DNA of 64,000 bases from Chrysomallon squamiferum (GCA_012295275.1 CM022678.1:10237466-10301465); one strand, 5' to 3'; positions 1 to 22,164 are shown, numbered from the stretch's first letter. Translations and numbers: made by a program. The notes: generated by a model not told the origin, from the letters alone.

Positions 1-45
1 GTAGTTAACATAAGAAATAAATGAGTGCCTTTTACACAGTATCCT

Positions 46-9268
<9,223 letters not shown>

Positions 9269-9863
9269 CTTCACTCGATAATCTAAACAGTGTATTCAGA
9301 TAAAGAAGCGCATTAGGTGAAAGAAAGTAGGGTGCTTTTAACAAAGGATTAAATGTTACATGTGACTGTTCAACTGTTCTTTGGACCAGGAAGAAACCTG
9401 ATCGAATTAACTAATGCTGCGAATAATAATTAATGATACTCTGTTTTTTATTTGTATTTTTTATTTTTATTTTTTATTATTATTCTTTTTTGTTGGTTTG
9501 TTTGTTTGTTTATTTTAGCTATATTGTCACATCAGTTAAACCTACATCTATGATTTTCAGAAATCTTTCTCTTCCTTTTATGTCTATGAAGGCGACTCTA
9601 TATGTTAAAGTAAAGTAATTGTTTGTATATATGTCTGCGTGTGCGTGCGTGTTTGTGTCTTTGTGTGTTTATTATTATTATTAGTCACACAAACAATATA
9701 GACAATACATGTATCTGTGTGTGTGTGTGTGTGACTAAATTTAACGTATATATTCATATATCTACACGTGTTTTTCTGTAGATATGTATATCTGTGTGTA
9801 TCTCTCTCTCACTCTCAATCTGTAGATAGATAGATAGACAGATAGATATATATATATATATAT

Positions 9864-9912
<49 letters not shown>

Positions 9913-10080
9913 TAGAGAGATAGACAAATAGATATATAACGTCATCTTTGGACCAGGAAGAAACCTGATCGAATTAAGTAATGCTGCGAATAATAAGTAA
10001 AGAATTATCAGGTCGCTTCGACTTCATGAAACAAATAGCGTGAGTGAAAACATACGATATGCTGTACAATAGATGCTCTC
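9269..10080 (-). promoter_or_regulatory. Conserved upstream/5'-UTR block of gene 1, internally duplicated
   Basis: Reverse-complement sequence just upstream of the ATG (9269-9430) matches gene 2 upstream (about 37130-37296), including GGTTTCTTCCTGGTC and TTTAGATTATCGAGT. A block of about 50 bp (9379-9430) recurs at 9944-9995, so roughly 500 bp, including TGTG and TATA-type simple repeats, separates two copies. The further block 9996-10080 is shared with the relic at 52460-52550. The core promoter itself cannot be assigned. Confidence 0.55.
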
Positions 10081-10639
10081 AATACAAAGTCCTTCTTACT
10101 CTGATTTTTATTCTTGTTGTTTTATTGATATAAATACGTGTTTGTGTGTTTGTGTGTTTGTGCATATGCATATGCATATATATATAATATGAAAAACCGC
10201 GAATATTGGATGCAGTTTTAAAACGTCTATTATGAGATTATATACGGTACTAAATGCTTCCCAAACACTTTCTAAAGACACTATTACTCATTAATACAGT
10301 AATAATGTAGTAATATTGTGCAGTTATGTATTTCACTAATGTAGTAATGATAATGTAAACACATTTTAATTTTGTATAAACAATATTTTATGTTTGTATG
10401 TATTTACCCATACTGTATTACTTTATTCTATGCGTATTGACAGAAAGTGGAACAAATTTAAAGGCAAACAGACAGATAAATACAGTATGTTCATGTAATG
10501 TCAGCGTTGTTCCATGATGTCAATCGATAAAAACTACTAGAGAGTAAATATGTAAAAGTCTCTATCTACCTTTGTTTTATGACGTTATAACGCTAGCCTG
10601 GTATACCAGCATAATAAAATAACCCGCGAATATTGGTCT

Positions 10640-10671
10640 GTAATATATATATGAATGTATGTCTGTATGTA

Positions 10672-10704
<33 letters not shown>

Positions 10705-10742
10705 GCCAAGTAATAAAATACTGTTGATCAGTATATATCATA

Positions 10743-10785
<43 letters not shown>

Positions 10786-12105
10786 TGAGACCCATTCTCA
10801 AAAGATGAACTATACTGATGGTTACATATTTTACCATTTTAAAATTGAACCATCTTTTTCACTTTAAATCACGATCTTTTTTCACCGTGTTGTACATATA
10901 GCAAAAAGAAAAAAAAAACCATATATGATAACAAGGTGTTTGTAACGTTAAAAAAAAGCAATGGTTTATTTGAGCAAATGAACTGAAAGGTGCGTACAAA
11001 TTCCAAGTGAAAGTGTGACGCTAGCAACATTTCTTTAATGTTTATATTGTTATTAGTCGACATCTTCAAACAATTTCAAAGCGCATTTCTGCAATTCAGT
11101 TCTATCCAAAACGAAACAGATTTGTAGTTTGGTAACGCACTGGTAGTTCTCGTTGTTTTTCTACCTTTGTCGAGTTCGGCGCTCGGTCGTGAAGTTTATC
11201 ATCTCATCGCCAAGAGAAATTTTGAAAAGTCACAAATTCAGTAAAAAAAATATTAATAAATTACTATTACAACTTGCCTCTGAATAATAATTCGTTTGCA
11301 TTGTTTAATTCAAATATTTAGAGATTCACATAGTACATTAGTGAATTTTTTTCATTTCTGTCGACGAATTCCCAGCACTTCGTCACGTTCAGTCAAAGTC
11401 AAATCCTAAAAAAAAAAAAAAAAACGATTAAATACTACGACGTGCCGATCAAGGTTTTGTATTATCAAACGACCCCAGAAAGTAGTCCGCTTAAGTTCGA
11501 TGACGACAATGGCGAAATGAAGACATTATAAGCAGTTTTCGTCATCGAACTGAAAACATCATGTCCGATGATTCCACGACATCTAACCACATTTTACGTA
11601 CCGGCTGTCCAGCCGACATCAAATCTGTTAAAAGTTCAGATTTCGTCCATTTTCCTTCCGTCCCAAATAACTTCTGTGAAACCTGCTATGGAAAACAAAT
11701 ATGTGGAAAGAAAGATCATTATGTGTTCTTTTAAATGGTAACGTTGTTTTTTGTGCGTGTTAAATCAGTCTTTGTAAATGATCTTCGGCGCTCGTGATTA
11801 GCCATTAACAGCGTGGAGTAATGACCTTTAACATCAACAAATGTTCTCTAACTGTCTACAACTGTCTACTAATTCTTAAATTGATAAAAAAAAAAAAAAA
11901 AACACACACGCAAAACTAAGATTAATATTACCGTTTCCATTTAAAAACGATTTTGAAAATAGTGCATTTATTTCACGGGTCTAGACTCACCTTTTGAGAA
12001 TGGGTCATGTAATGTATGTATGTATAAGTGTATATGTGTACGAATGTATATCTATTTATCTATACACACTAATCAACAGTATTTTATTATTTGGCATAAC
12101 CCGAA
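10640..12105. repeat. Inverted repeat pair flanking about 1.2 kb
   Basis: The stretch 10703-10805 (CCAAGTAATAAAATACTGTT, a (GT)n tract, then CCCATTCTCAAAAG) is the reverse complement of 11988-12105 (CTTTTGAGAATGGG, tetranucleotide repeats, AACAGTATTTTATTATTTGG). Between them no coding signal is seen. Probably two opposite copies of one dispersed repeat. Confidence 0.6.
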
Positions 12106-12165
12106 ACCACACATCTACTATAAATAAAATATCAACATGATTAATCTACATGACATTCCATTATA

Positions 12166-12515
12166 ACAGGGGATGCCAAATATTTGTTCATGGGGTCACA
12201 TGAGAAACAGAAAATATTGTTGAGGGCCGAGCCAAAAAGCTTAACTCAGTTCTTCATAATATTAATTCTATTTCTTTATTAAAAAAGATAAAGCAGTAAA
12301 TAGCATTGTTATGTTAAGAGTATATGTTATGACTAAACAATGAAAAAGTGAGGTTGGCTTACAAAATAATGTCATTTATTCAGTCAGACGTCTCAAACCA
12401 ATGGATGTTTTTAACATTTGATTCAACAATGAAAAAGTCAAAACTTGAGGTTTCACGTTCCAGCTGAAGCTCCAGATTCCCAGCAATGTCCTCGATCCTT
12501 CTCGTCACAGTTCGC
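12166..12515 (-). mobile_element. hAT transposon fragment (unit A)
   Basis: Starts CAGGGGATGCCAAATATTTG, like an hAT terminal repeat. On the minus strand 12515-12430 encodes RRTVTRRIEDIAGNLELQLE followed by RETSSFDFF, typical of ZBED/GTF2IRD2-like hAT transposases. It stops abruptly against receptor Ig sequence at about 12516. The same junction is in unit B (19556-19968). Confidence 0.6.
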
Positions 12516-13724
12516 CTGTACTCCACATTTCTGTGATTGCTTTCCTTCCACCTGTGTTTACCTGGTACAAACTGGTCAATGGTGAGAGGAAATTATTAAC
12601 AAAGACTGAACCTGTTAAGTCAAATTCGTGGTCTTGTGTTGGACAGCTGATTCTGTACAAAACTAAACGAAAAGATGCGGGTGATTACTATATATATATA
12701 TATATACACACATATATAACTGAAGATAAGACTAGTGTTGCATGCAGATAGTTTAATGTAAAATTTAATCATTATTTTATTGGTCCAAGTAATAATATCG
12801 TACATGAAGAAGTATACATTCTGATGTGTTTCTCTTCAACATATGTCGTTTTGTACAGTTGTAAAACTGATAGACTGAATACATGTAAACTTTTCAGTTC
12901 CTTCTTCAGTCTACAGGTTTTTGAATTTACGATCTTACCTGCCACATAGGAAAGAACATTTCAGTCGACAGGCATCAACAAAATCGTATTCTATTATTTA
13001 TATGTATTTTGTTTCTTGAGAATTTCTGTTTAAAGAACATAACTGAATCCCTTTAACGTATTCCTCTCTTTCTTTTATTTTGTATTTAGTTCTAATTTTT
13101 AATTTTGTTTTATAATGTAAAATATTCACAGATTAAATAACATTTTAGAAATCAAATGTAAAGTGACCCATGTGTTCGAGAAGGGTGAGCATACCGATTC
13201 TGGAAAAGGCGTATGAAACGCATCAAACACGTGACGTTTAAAGATTTTTAACTCCGCGAAATTCGTATCAATGGTGAAATGCTACATCAAAAGAATATAG
13301 TTATTTAATAAATTATTTAAAACCTTTCACATTATCACTATATTGTTAGAACGAACTTCTTAAATAAAAAGTATTTTGGTGTGTGTTTGTTTTTCCCAAT
13401 ATTGGTGTGACATCAACGTTTGCTAATAATAAAGTATCTGGTTTAAAGAAATATAATAAATTACGTCAAATACTGCAAAGGCACCCTTCCATGGTCAAAT
13501 TATTTGATGACTTGTACATAAAATGATGTCAAGAAAATATTATATTATTGTGTTTTTTTATGATCTATTGAATGTTGAATGTTTAAAAACAACGATTAAT
13601 ATTGTACAGACTCTGCACAAGAGGTGAAGATAATCTATATTGGAACTGCAGCAGGCAGGTGCAGCAGTTTTGCTTGTAGTTGTATAAATTATTCTGGTCT
13701 TTGTTTTCATAAGAAAACGGAGAG
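12516..13724 (+). pseudogene. Broken receptor 3' fragment (unit A)
   Basis: 12516-12691 matches the Ig5 exon of the receptors (PPVFTWYKLVNGERKLL) and then runs into (TA)n. 13610-13724 is a TM exon of 115 nt against 111 nt, so it is out of frame. No upstream CUB, signal or other Ig exons are nearby. A dead piece carried along in the duplication. Confidence 0.75.
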
Positions 13725-14132
13725 GTAAGGAAATCAACAGTCACATGTCTTTGTAAAATAATAACAACATACTTGGTAACAGTCACATGTCTTTGTTTAC
13801 TGATATAATTCTTTTTCTAAAATAAACTATTTGTGTCCAGGATTTGTAAACTGTAACTTTATATTTGTAAAATGTAAATGAAACATGATTTGGACAGTCT
13901 GATTTCCATTTGTACTATGTATTGTGCGTTTCATAATCAATTACTGTATTTGAAAATGAAAATGAAAAGGTAATTAATTAATTAAAATTAATTTATATTA
14001 AAACAGTTTTACATTAACAAAATGAATATTAACTTTGTAGAAATAACCGTGAGAGACTTTTTCTCGCCAGGATTGATTCACAATACTTAATCATCCACTT
14101 TAGTGAGTTTCCAACGAAACACTTTAATGGTT

Positions 14133-14378
14133 TTCCCGGAAATACTTTATTGATTTTTCCGGGAAATATTTAGTCGATATTTCCCTGGAAATCGTGTCTG
14201 TGTATAAACATAACAGTAGTTTCCCAGGAATTTCTTGCTGATGACTCAGCGCTAGAAATTAACTGTGGCTTGTGTTACTTGGAACCAAGCGTCAGGTGAT
14301 ATTTTACTGTAAATAACGTCACAGAAAAATCGTGACTTTCGCTAGAGTTAGGACTTACTCACTTTGACGATATAAAAG
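14133..14378 (+). promoter_or_regulatory. Candidate promoter of BIR gene A: STAT-like cluster, AP-1-like site, TATA box
   Basis: Four palindromic TTC-N3/4-GAA motifs: TTCCCGGAA (14133), TTCCGGGAA (14157), TTCCCTGGAA (14181), TTCCCAGGAA (14221). Then TGACTCA (14242) and TATAAAAG (14371). All have counterparts in unit B. The ATG is 1.6 kb downstream, with a 3' splice site just before it (15926), so a non-coding first exon starting near 14400 is inferred. Confidence 0.5.
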
Positions 14379-14418
14379 CAGACGACTCAGACGAGGTTTA
14401 CTGTATGTCACTGGTATT

Positions 14419-14640
14419 AACCAGTGACGTTCAGTTATGAGAAAGTAAAACTAGTGACCAGTGACATTCAGTTGAGAAAGTAAAACTAGAACCAGTGACA
14501 TTCAGTGATGAGAAAGTAAAACTAGTAACCAGTGACATTCAGTGATGAGAAAGTAAAACTAGTAACCAGTGACAGTCAGTTATGAGAAAGTAAAACTAGT
14601 AACCAGTGACATTCAATGATGAACGGTTCCAGGACAGTTT
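14419..14640 (+). repeat. 37-bp minisatellite (unit A)
   Basis: About six imperfect copies of a 37-bp unit beginning AACCAGTGACATTCAGTTAT and ending in AAAACTAGT. It lies right after the inferred start site. Unit B has eight perfectly spaced copies, unit C three. Confidence 0.85.
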
Positions 14641-15966
14641 ATGAGGTAAAACTTTTAGTGACATTCAATGATTTAGTAACCAGTGACATTTAGCATTTTT
14701 TTTTAATTAAATTTTAATTAATTTATTTTTACAATAGATGAAAAGTATTTTAGCAAACATTTTCCTTTTTTTTTTAATTATATTTTATTTTTGCTTTGTT
14801 GTTTGTTTATTTTGTCATTTCATTGCCTTTGTTTTTCCTTAGCCAGAAAAAAAAAATTCCTGTGAAAGACAGAAAAAACAGGTCGTGAAATTAATATAAA
14901 ATATATATATAAATAAATAAATTTAAGATTACAAACTAAATATAATGATTTGAAATTTGTGCACTTTGCTGTACAATCTGATAATCAGATAAATATAAAT
15001 TTGATTGTATCAAATGAGTGGAATTCGCTATATTTTGTTTATGATTAATTATTTGTAATAACAATTATCATTAACCACAACATTTGAGAGTTTTTTATTT
15101 ATTTATTTATTTATTTACTATTTACCTATATACGTACTTACTTACTTACTAACTTCTCTTATTTTATCTTATCTTATCTTATTTTATTCCATTTTATTTA
15201 TTCTATTTTATTCATTACATTTTATTTATTATACTTTAATTTATTATTTTATTTTACTTTATTTCATTTTATTTCATAAACAATTACTAACATATGTACG
15301 GATTTAGGTGCAGTCATAAATGTAAACTACATACGTATATGTTAGTTATTATTCGTTAATTCTTTAATTACGTCACAATAGAAATCGTACACAGAACAAC
15401 TAAGACAGAGTTTTACATAATTCATAATGAAGTCGATTTCGTGACGTCACGATTTCTTTACTGTTTATATTGTTATTAGTCGACATCTTCAGACGTCACG
15501 TGCTTGATGTCTTTCGTTCGCCTTTTCTTGAATCGGGATCCTCACCCTTCTCGATGACTGGATCACTTTAGATTATTTTTTCTAAAATGTCATTTAATGT
15601 TGAGCGGGGGGGATCTTGAATCTCTCTGCCGTCAGATTCTTTTCTCGTCAGGATTTTTGAATACCGAATGCAATTTATTATTCATAGGTACTAAATAATG
15701 CTATAAGGTCATTAATATTTATCTTATTAACAAACACAGAAATGCATACGTACGTACCACTTTATCTGCCTATTTATTCATACATACATCAAGACAAACA
15801 CGTACGCTGTATAAAGTATGATACTCAAAGTTTCTGTGTGGATGTCTGTAAAGATTCATTCATTCAGTATCGTAAATTCGAGTAATTTCTTAGAAATATT
15901 TCTTATGTTCTTTGTTTCTTTTTCAGTTTCAGACGTTAACACCAAACAAACAAAAACAAAACTGTA

Positions 15967-17001
15967 ATGGCAGAAACCAGTGATTCGTCTTCTCCTTCAG
16001 TAAACGTCGTCACAGAAGCAGACAAAATAAAACTGCGGTATGCTACATACAGAGGCTGGCATCGTAAAAAACTTGCTCTTCAGCTAGCTATAGCCGGATT
16101 TAGGTATACTGGTGACGGGGACAGAGTGAAATGTAAAACTTGTGACGTGCAAGTGGACAACTGGTTGACGTCAAACGACGCCATTGAAACACATCGCAAA
16201 CACTCTCCGAACTGCTCTTACATTAACAAGTGGTTTGGCAGGGAAAGTCAGACGACATCCGGAGGTGGTAGAAGAGAAGATAAGTCGAAAATTCCTGCGA
16301 AATACCCGTTATACGAGAACTACCAAAACAGGCTAGACAGTTATTTTGGGTGGCCTCTGAAATACGCACACCAAAGTCCCTCGTCCATGGCGACAGAGGG
16401 TTTTTTCTACTTGGGGTCCGCGGACAGAGCAAGATGTTTCCAGTGTGGTATCACTCTCCGGGACTGGGACGAGGACGATTTTCCACTGGACGCTCACATC
16501 ACGTGGTCTCCCGACTGCCAGTTTGCTCAGCAGAGACAAGAACAAGCCAGACGCGGAGTATCATCAAATAGTGCCGAGAGAAAAACAGAATGCAATAAAA
16601 TGTCTAACCCAACTGATAAAAACAACAACAAAGAACAACATTCTGAAAGGAAAACCGCAAATACCTTTGAAAAAACGGCCGAAGCAGGTTCGACCGGAGA
16701 TGCGCTCTGTAATGGAGGAAATACAAACACGAACGAAACCTGTATGGAAGTAAGAAACGACTCCGGTGTAACTGATAGTGAAACAGGCACAGACGGCGCA
16801 GTGGGGGACGTAGGTAACGATGATGACGTCATGTCGCGTGTACGCAGCACGATGATAGACGCTGTGTTGGAGTTTGGGTGCAGCATAGAAAGTGTAAGGA
16901 AGGCAATTCAGCTGCAGAGGCACAGAAACGGGAGGAATTTTCCTAACGCAGAATCGCTGTATGCAGCCGTTCTAGACATTGAGGAATCAGATACTGTTTA
17001 A
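15967..17001 (+). CDS. BIR-BIR-UBA-like IAP-family protein, copy A
   Basis: A 344-aa single-exon coding region. Two BIR domains at about residues 25-91 and 115-190, each with the full zinc pattern C-x2-C-x16-H-x6-C (CKTC...H...C and CFQC...H...C). After a Ser/Thr/Asn-rich acidic linker (about 200-280) the last 55 residues (STMIDAVLEFGCSIESVRKA...FPNAESLYAAVLDIEE) resemble the UBA domain of cIAP/XIAP proteins. There is no C-terminal RING, so E3 ligase activity is not expected. IAP-family BIRs bind caspases or adaptor proteins; here the role (cell-death or innate-immune signalling) is inferred. The start follows an intron acceptor TTTTTCAG and CTGTAATGG. Poly(A) signal at 17216. About 20 residues differ from copy B. 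Confidence 0.9.
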   Translation: MAETSDSSSPSVNVVTEADKIKLRYATYRGWHRKKLALQLAIAGFRYTGDGDRVKCKTCDVQVDNWLTSNDAIETHRKHSPNCSYINKWFGRESQTTSGGGRREDKSKIPAKYPLYENYQNRLDSYFGWPLKYAHQSPSSMATEGFFYLGSADRARCFQCGITLRDWDEDDFPLDAHITWSPDCQFAQQRQEQARRGVSSNSAERKTECNKMSNPTDKNNNKEQHSERKTANTFEKTAEAGSTGDALCNGGNTNTNETCMEVRNDSGVTDSETGTDGAVGDVGNDDDVMSRVRSTMIDAVLEFGCSIESVRKAIQLQRHRNGRNFPNAESLYAAVLDIEESDTV

Positions 17002-17215
17002 TTAACTTATTTATTTATATAACTTTTGTAATTTGAAGAATCACGTTACTATATTAACTTTAATATTATTTATTTATTTATATTATTTTTGTAATTTGAA
17101 GAATCATATTACTGTATAAATTTTAATATTGTTTATTTTGTTGTAAAATATTGTTTCGGTAATTTAAAGATTCAATTAAGTGTTGAGACATATAAATTTG
17201 AAGATCTATTTGTGT

Positions 17216-17221
17216 AATAAA
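17216..17221 (+). terminator. AATAAA poly(A) signal of BIR gene A
   Basis: AATAAA 215 nt after the stop codon, conserved at the same place in copies B (24920) and C (33605). Confidence 0.6.
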
Positions 17222-17318
17222 AAAGTTTTCTCTTTTACTTTGTTCATCGACATCATCATCATCATCAGTGTTGGTGTCCTTATTTTGTTTCTGTTTTTTC
17301 TTCTTCTTCTTCTTCTTC

Positions 17319-17319
<1 letters not shown>

Positions 17320-17386
<67 letters not shown>
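17320..17386. repeat. (TTA)n after (TTC)n
   Basis: TTC run followed by ATT repeat; shared with unit B (25015-25092) but of different length. Confidence 0.85.
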
Positions 17387-17387
<1 letters not shown>

Positions 17388-18034
17388 CTTCTTACTTATT
17401 TATTGTTTCTGTTTGCTTGTCTTTTTATCTTATTTAAGACAGTTCATGTACCAAAGAAATGTAACAGACTGAATTTAGGAGACTATTTATATTATTTAGT
17501 CTATTTACAATGAATATAAAAAGCAACTATTATTAACTGCAGTACAAAAATAAAATAAAATAAACATAATAACATAAAATAACCATAATAGGAAGAAGAA
17601 GAAGAAAAGAAAGAAAGAAAAAACCGCAGAGAAACACAAATACAGATAAAAGAACAGAATTAAATAATGTGAATATACATCTGCAAGTCTGTGAATGTGT
17701 CTCTATGTGACATCACTGTGACAGGTTACTGAAATTTTAGATTAGAAACTCTTTTTTATTAAAATTATTACACAGAACTTTGTCCAACTTGTTGATCTTC
17801 AAACAGAATCTCTCATCTTCTTAGTGTCTGATACTACAAGTATATACCACACATAATGAACACACAACATGTTTAATAATCATGATAAACATTCACTATA
17901 GCAAATATACACACATATTGATAGTTATGTATTAGTAACGAAAGCAATAGAATCAGTGCTTTGTATTATACAAACAGAAAAGTCGCAGTTCTCTCCCTTT
18001 CTCCTTTTCTGTTTCTGCCTCTTTTTCAGTTTTT

Positions 18035-18212
<178 letters not shown>

Positions 18213-19419
18213 AGACTGGACCACTGAGTTCCTTCTGTCGGATATACATGTAGTTTTCGAAGGCAGGTTTTGGATGACCACGCTCTGAATCAGTGAACTC
18301 CATCTTAAAGAATATGGTATTTTACCAATTAGTAATTAGCCGACAGATACTTTTCAAATTTCTCATAAAAGAAAATTAAATATAATTATCACATACACGT
18401 TTAAGATTTCTCATAAAAGAAAAATAAATAGAATTATCACAGATACTTTTAAAATTTATGATGAAAGAAAAATAAATGTTATCACTGAATCTTTTAAAAG
18501 TTCTTCTAAAATGCAGTAGGTCTTCTTTTAAAACAAAAATAATGATATGGATGAAATCTAAATGACTTAAATCCTCATTAAAAAACACATTGCCCCTGTT
18601 TTTCATTTATTTATTATTTTCATGTTTTTCTTTTGTTCTTTAATACCAAAATAATTAACACACTGTCAACAAACATTCTCAGATGTCACACTGGGTAGCG
18701 AAAAGCTTTTTCAATTAAAATTTTGTGTTAACTAAATGTGACCAATACGTAAGCGACACAAAAAAAAACTTCACGTTGTCTTGACCGTCATAAGACAGCC
18801 AATGTCCAAACGACTCAACAAGTGTGGTTGGTACGTTTCGTGTTTGCTCGGCAAACAAAAATAATCAAACGTTTGAATTAATGGTGCAGTTTTAATGATT
18901 CCACGACATCTAACCACATTTTAGGTACCGGCTGTCTAGCCGACATCAAAGCTGTTGAAAATTCAGATTTCATCCATTTTCCTTCCCTCCCAAATAACTT
19001 CAGTGAAACCTACTATGAAAAAAAAATACGTGGAAAGAAAGATCATTATGTGTTCTTTTAAATGGTAACGTTGTTTCTGTTGTGTTAAATCAGTCTTTTG
19101 TACGAGATTTCTAAACATGGTGGGTGTAAATGATCTTCGGCGCTCGTGGTTAGCCATTAACAGCGTGGAGTAATGACCTTTAACCTCGACAAATGTTCTC
19201 TAACTGTCTAGTAGTTCTTAAACTGATAAAAAAAAACACACACACACACAAAAGTAAGATTAATATTACCGTTTCCATTTAAAAACGATTTTGAAAATAG
19301 TGCATTTACATCACGGATTAAGGCTGACCTTTTGAGAACGGGTCATGTATGTATGTATGTATAAGTGTATATGTGTACGAATGTATATCTATGTATCTAT
19401 ACAGACACACAACATACAT

Positions 19420-19460
<41 letters not shown>

Positions 19461-19555
19461 TCAACAGTACTTTATTATTTGGCATAACCCGAAACTACAC
19501 ATCTTCTATAAATAAAATATCAACATGGTTAATATACATGACATTCCATTATAAC

Positions 19556-19968
19556 AGGGTAGGCAATTATTTTTTTCATGGGGTCACATGAGAAACAGAA
19601 AATATTGTTGAGGGCCGAGCCAAAAAGCTTAACTCAGTTCTTCATAATATTAATTCTATTTCTTTATATAAAAAAATAAAGCAGTATATAGCATTGTTTT
19701 GACAAGCTGGCAAGACTGGTAAGAGTATATATTATGATTAAACAATGAAAAAGTGAGGTTGGCTTACAAAATAATGTCATTTATTCAGTCAGACGTCTCA
19801 AAACAATGGTAAACTAAATGTGAACATTTTTAACATTTGTGACTCATTATATTATTGATCATTTTCAGTCACAAAGCCAGACACAAAAAGTCAAAACCTG
19901 CCACTTCACGTTCCAGCTGAAGCTCCAGATTCCCAGCAATGTCCTCGATCCTTCTCGTCACAGTTCGC
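19556..19968 (-). mobile_element. hAT transposon fragment (unit B)
   Basis: Counterpart of 12166-12515: CAGGGTAGGCAA end, the GGGTCACATGAGAAACAG internal block, and the same transposase remnant (RRTVTRRIEDIAGNLELQL on the minus strand) ending against Ig sequence. Confidence 0.55.
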
Positions 19969-20200
19969 CTGTCCTCCATATTTCTGTTATTGCTTTCCCT
20001 CCACCTGTGTTTACCTGGTACAAACTGGTCAATGGTGAGAGGAAATTATTAACAAAGACTGAACCTGTTAAGTCAAATTCATGGTCTTCTGTTGGACAGC
20101 TGATTCTGCACAAAACTAAACGTGAAGATGCGGGTGATTACCAAGTTGTTGTGTCCAGTAAAATGTTTGATACAAAACTAAACGTGATGATGCGGGTGAT

Positions 20201-20249
<49 letters not shown>

Positions 20250-21295
20250 TAACTGAAGATAAGACTAGTGTTACAGTGCAGATAGTTTAAAATGTAAAAT
20301 TTAATCATTATTTTATTGGTCCAAGTAATAATATCGTACATGAAGAAGTACAAATTCTGATGTGTTTCTCTTCAACCTATGTCGTTTTGTTTAGTTGTAA
20401 AAATATCTCTTACAGACTGAGTATATGTAAACATTTCATTTCCTTGTTCAGTCTACAAGTTTTTGAATTTACGATCTATACCTGCCACAGAGGAAAGAAC
20501 ATTTCAGTCGACAGGCATCAACAGAATCGTATTCTATTATTTATATGTATTTTGTTTCTTGAGAATTTCTGTCTAAAGAACATAACTGAATCCCTTTGAC
20601 GTATTCCTCTCTTTCTTTTATTTTGTATTTACTTCTAATTTTTAATTTTTTTTTATAATTAAAATATTCACAGATTAAATAACATTTTAGAAATCAAATG
20701 TAAAGTGACCCATGTGTTCGAGAAGGGTGAGCATACCGATTCTGGAAAAGGCGTATGAAACGCATGAAACACGTGACGTTTAAATATTTTTAACTCCGCG
20801 AAATTTGTATCAATGGTGAAATGCTACATCAAAAGAGTATAGTTTTTTTTTTATTAATATTATTATTTAATAAATTATTTAAAACCTTTCACATTATCAC
20901 TATATTGTTAGAACAAACTTCCTAAATATAAAATATTTTGGTGTGTATATGTTTTCCCTAATATTGTCGTGACATCAGCGTTTACTAATAATAAAGTATC
21001 TGGTTAAAGAAATATAATAAATTACGTCAAATACTGCAAAGGCACCCGTCCATGGTCAAATTATTTTGTGACTTGTACATAAAATGATGTCAAGAAAATA
21101 GAATGTTATATTATTGCTTTACTATGATCTATTGAATGTTGAATGTTTAAAAACAAATCTAACACAACGATTAATATTGTACAGATTCTAAACAAGATGT
21201 GAAGATAATATACGTTCGATCTGCAGCATGTGGAGCAGTTTTGCTTGTTGTTGTACTAATTATTCTGGTCTTTGTTTTGATAAGAACACGTAGAG
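19969..21295 (+). pseudogene. Broken receptor 3' fragment (unit B)
   Basis: 19969-20178 matches the Ig5 exon up to DYQVVVSSKMFDTKL, then a 24-bp piece is repeated and (TA)n follows. 21185-21295 is a complete 111-nt TM exon with an open frame (DSKQDVKIIYVRSAACGAVL...) and good AG/GTAAGG sites. Without a signal peptide or distal exons it cannot make a receptor on its own. Confidence 0.75.
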
Positions 21296-21862
21296 GTAAG
21301 GAAATCAACAGTCACATGTCTTAATCAAATGAAAACAACATACTTGGTAACTTTGTAGAAATATTTCCAGCCTGATTTCCGTTTACTGATAACATTCTTT
21401 TTCTACATAAAGAAACTATTTGTGTCCAGGATTTGTAAACTGTAGATCAATATATTTGTAAAATGTAAATGAAACATGATTGAGAATGGACTTGGGTAGA
21501 TGTACGTATGTATGTAGTATGTATTGTGTGTGTGTTCTTGTGTATGTGTGTGATGCCTGTATAATCTTATAATATATGTATATATATAATTTTGCAGCAC
21601 CTTGAAAGAAAATGAAAAGGTACATATTAATTAAAATTATTTTATATTAAAACAGTTTTACATTAACAAAATTAACTTTGTTAAAATAACCGTGAGACAC
21701 TTTTTCTCACCAGGACTGGTTCACAATACCTAATCATCTGCTTTAGTGATATTATACAGGCATCAAACACATGCACACGAACACACACACGCACACACAC
21801 ACACGCACACACAATACTTAATCATCCGCTTTAGTGATTTTCAAACGAAACACTATACTTGT

Positions 21863-22124
21863 TTTCCCTGAAATACTTTATTGATTTTTCCGGGAAATAT
21901 TTAGTCGATATTTCGCTGGAAATCGTGTCTGTGTATAAACATAACAGTAGTTTCCCAGGAATTTCTTGCTGGTGACTCAGCGCTAGGAATTAACTGTGCT
22001 TTGTGTTACTTGGAACGAAGCGTCAGGTGACGACTTAGACAGGGATAGTTTACTGTAAATAACGTCACAGAAAAATCTGGACTTTCGCTAGAGTGAGGAC
22101 TTATTCACTTCGACGATATAAAAG
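21863..22124 (+). promoter_or_regulatory. Candidate promoter of BIR gene B
   Basis: Same architecture as unit A: TTCCCTGAA (21863), TTCCGGGAA (21886), TTCGCTGGAA (21911), TTCCCAGGAA (21951), TGACTCA (21972), TATAAAAG (22117). Within the four motifs, the changes from unit A fall in the spacer positions, not in TTC or GAA. Confidence 0.5.
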
Positions 22125-22164
22125 CAGACGACTCAGGCGAGGTTTACTGTTTGTAACTGGTATT

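Larger units (their letters stand above)
11562..17730 (+). repeat. Segmental duplication unit A
   Basis: Begins near ATGATTCCACGACATCTAAC (11563, matching 18894) and runs to the CTGTGACAGGTTACT motif (17720, matching 25995). Holds, in order: hAT fragment, broken receptor 3' exons, promoter-like block, minisatellite and the BIR gene. Collinear with unit B except for indels in simple repeats. Confidence 0.75.

Noticed and set aside
16223-16923. Antisense and frame-shifted open frames over the BIR genes (also at 23950-24610 and 32988-33344)
   Set aside because: Overlap of the conserved BIR coding frame; they recur only because the gene is duplicated.
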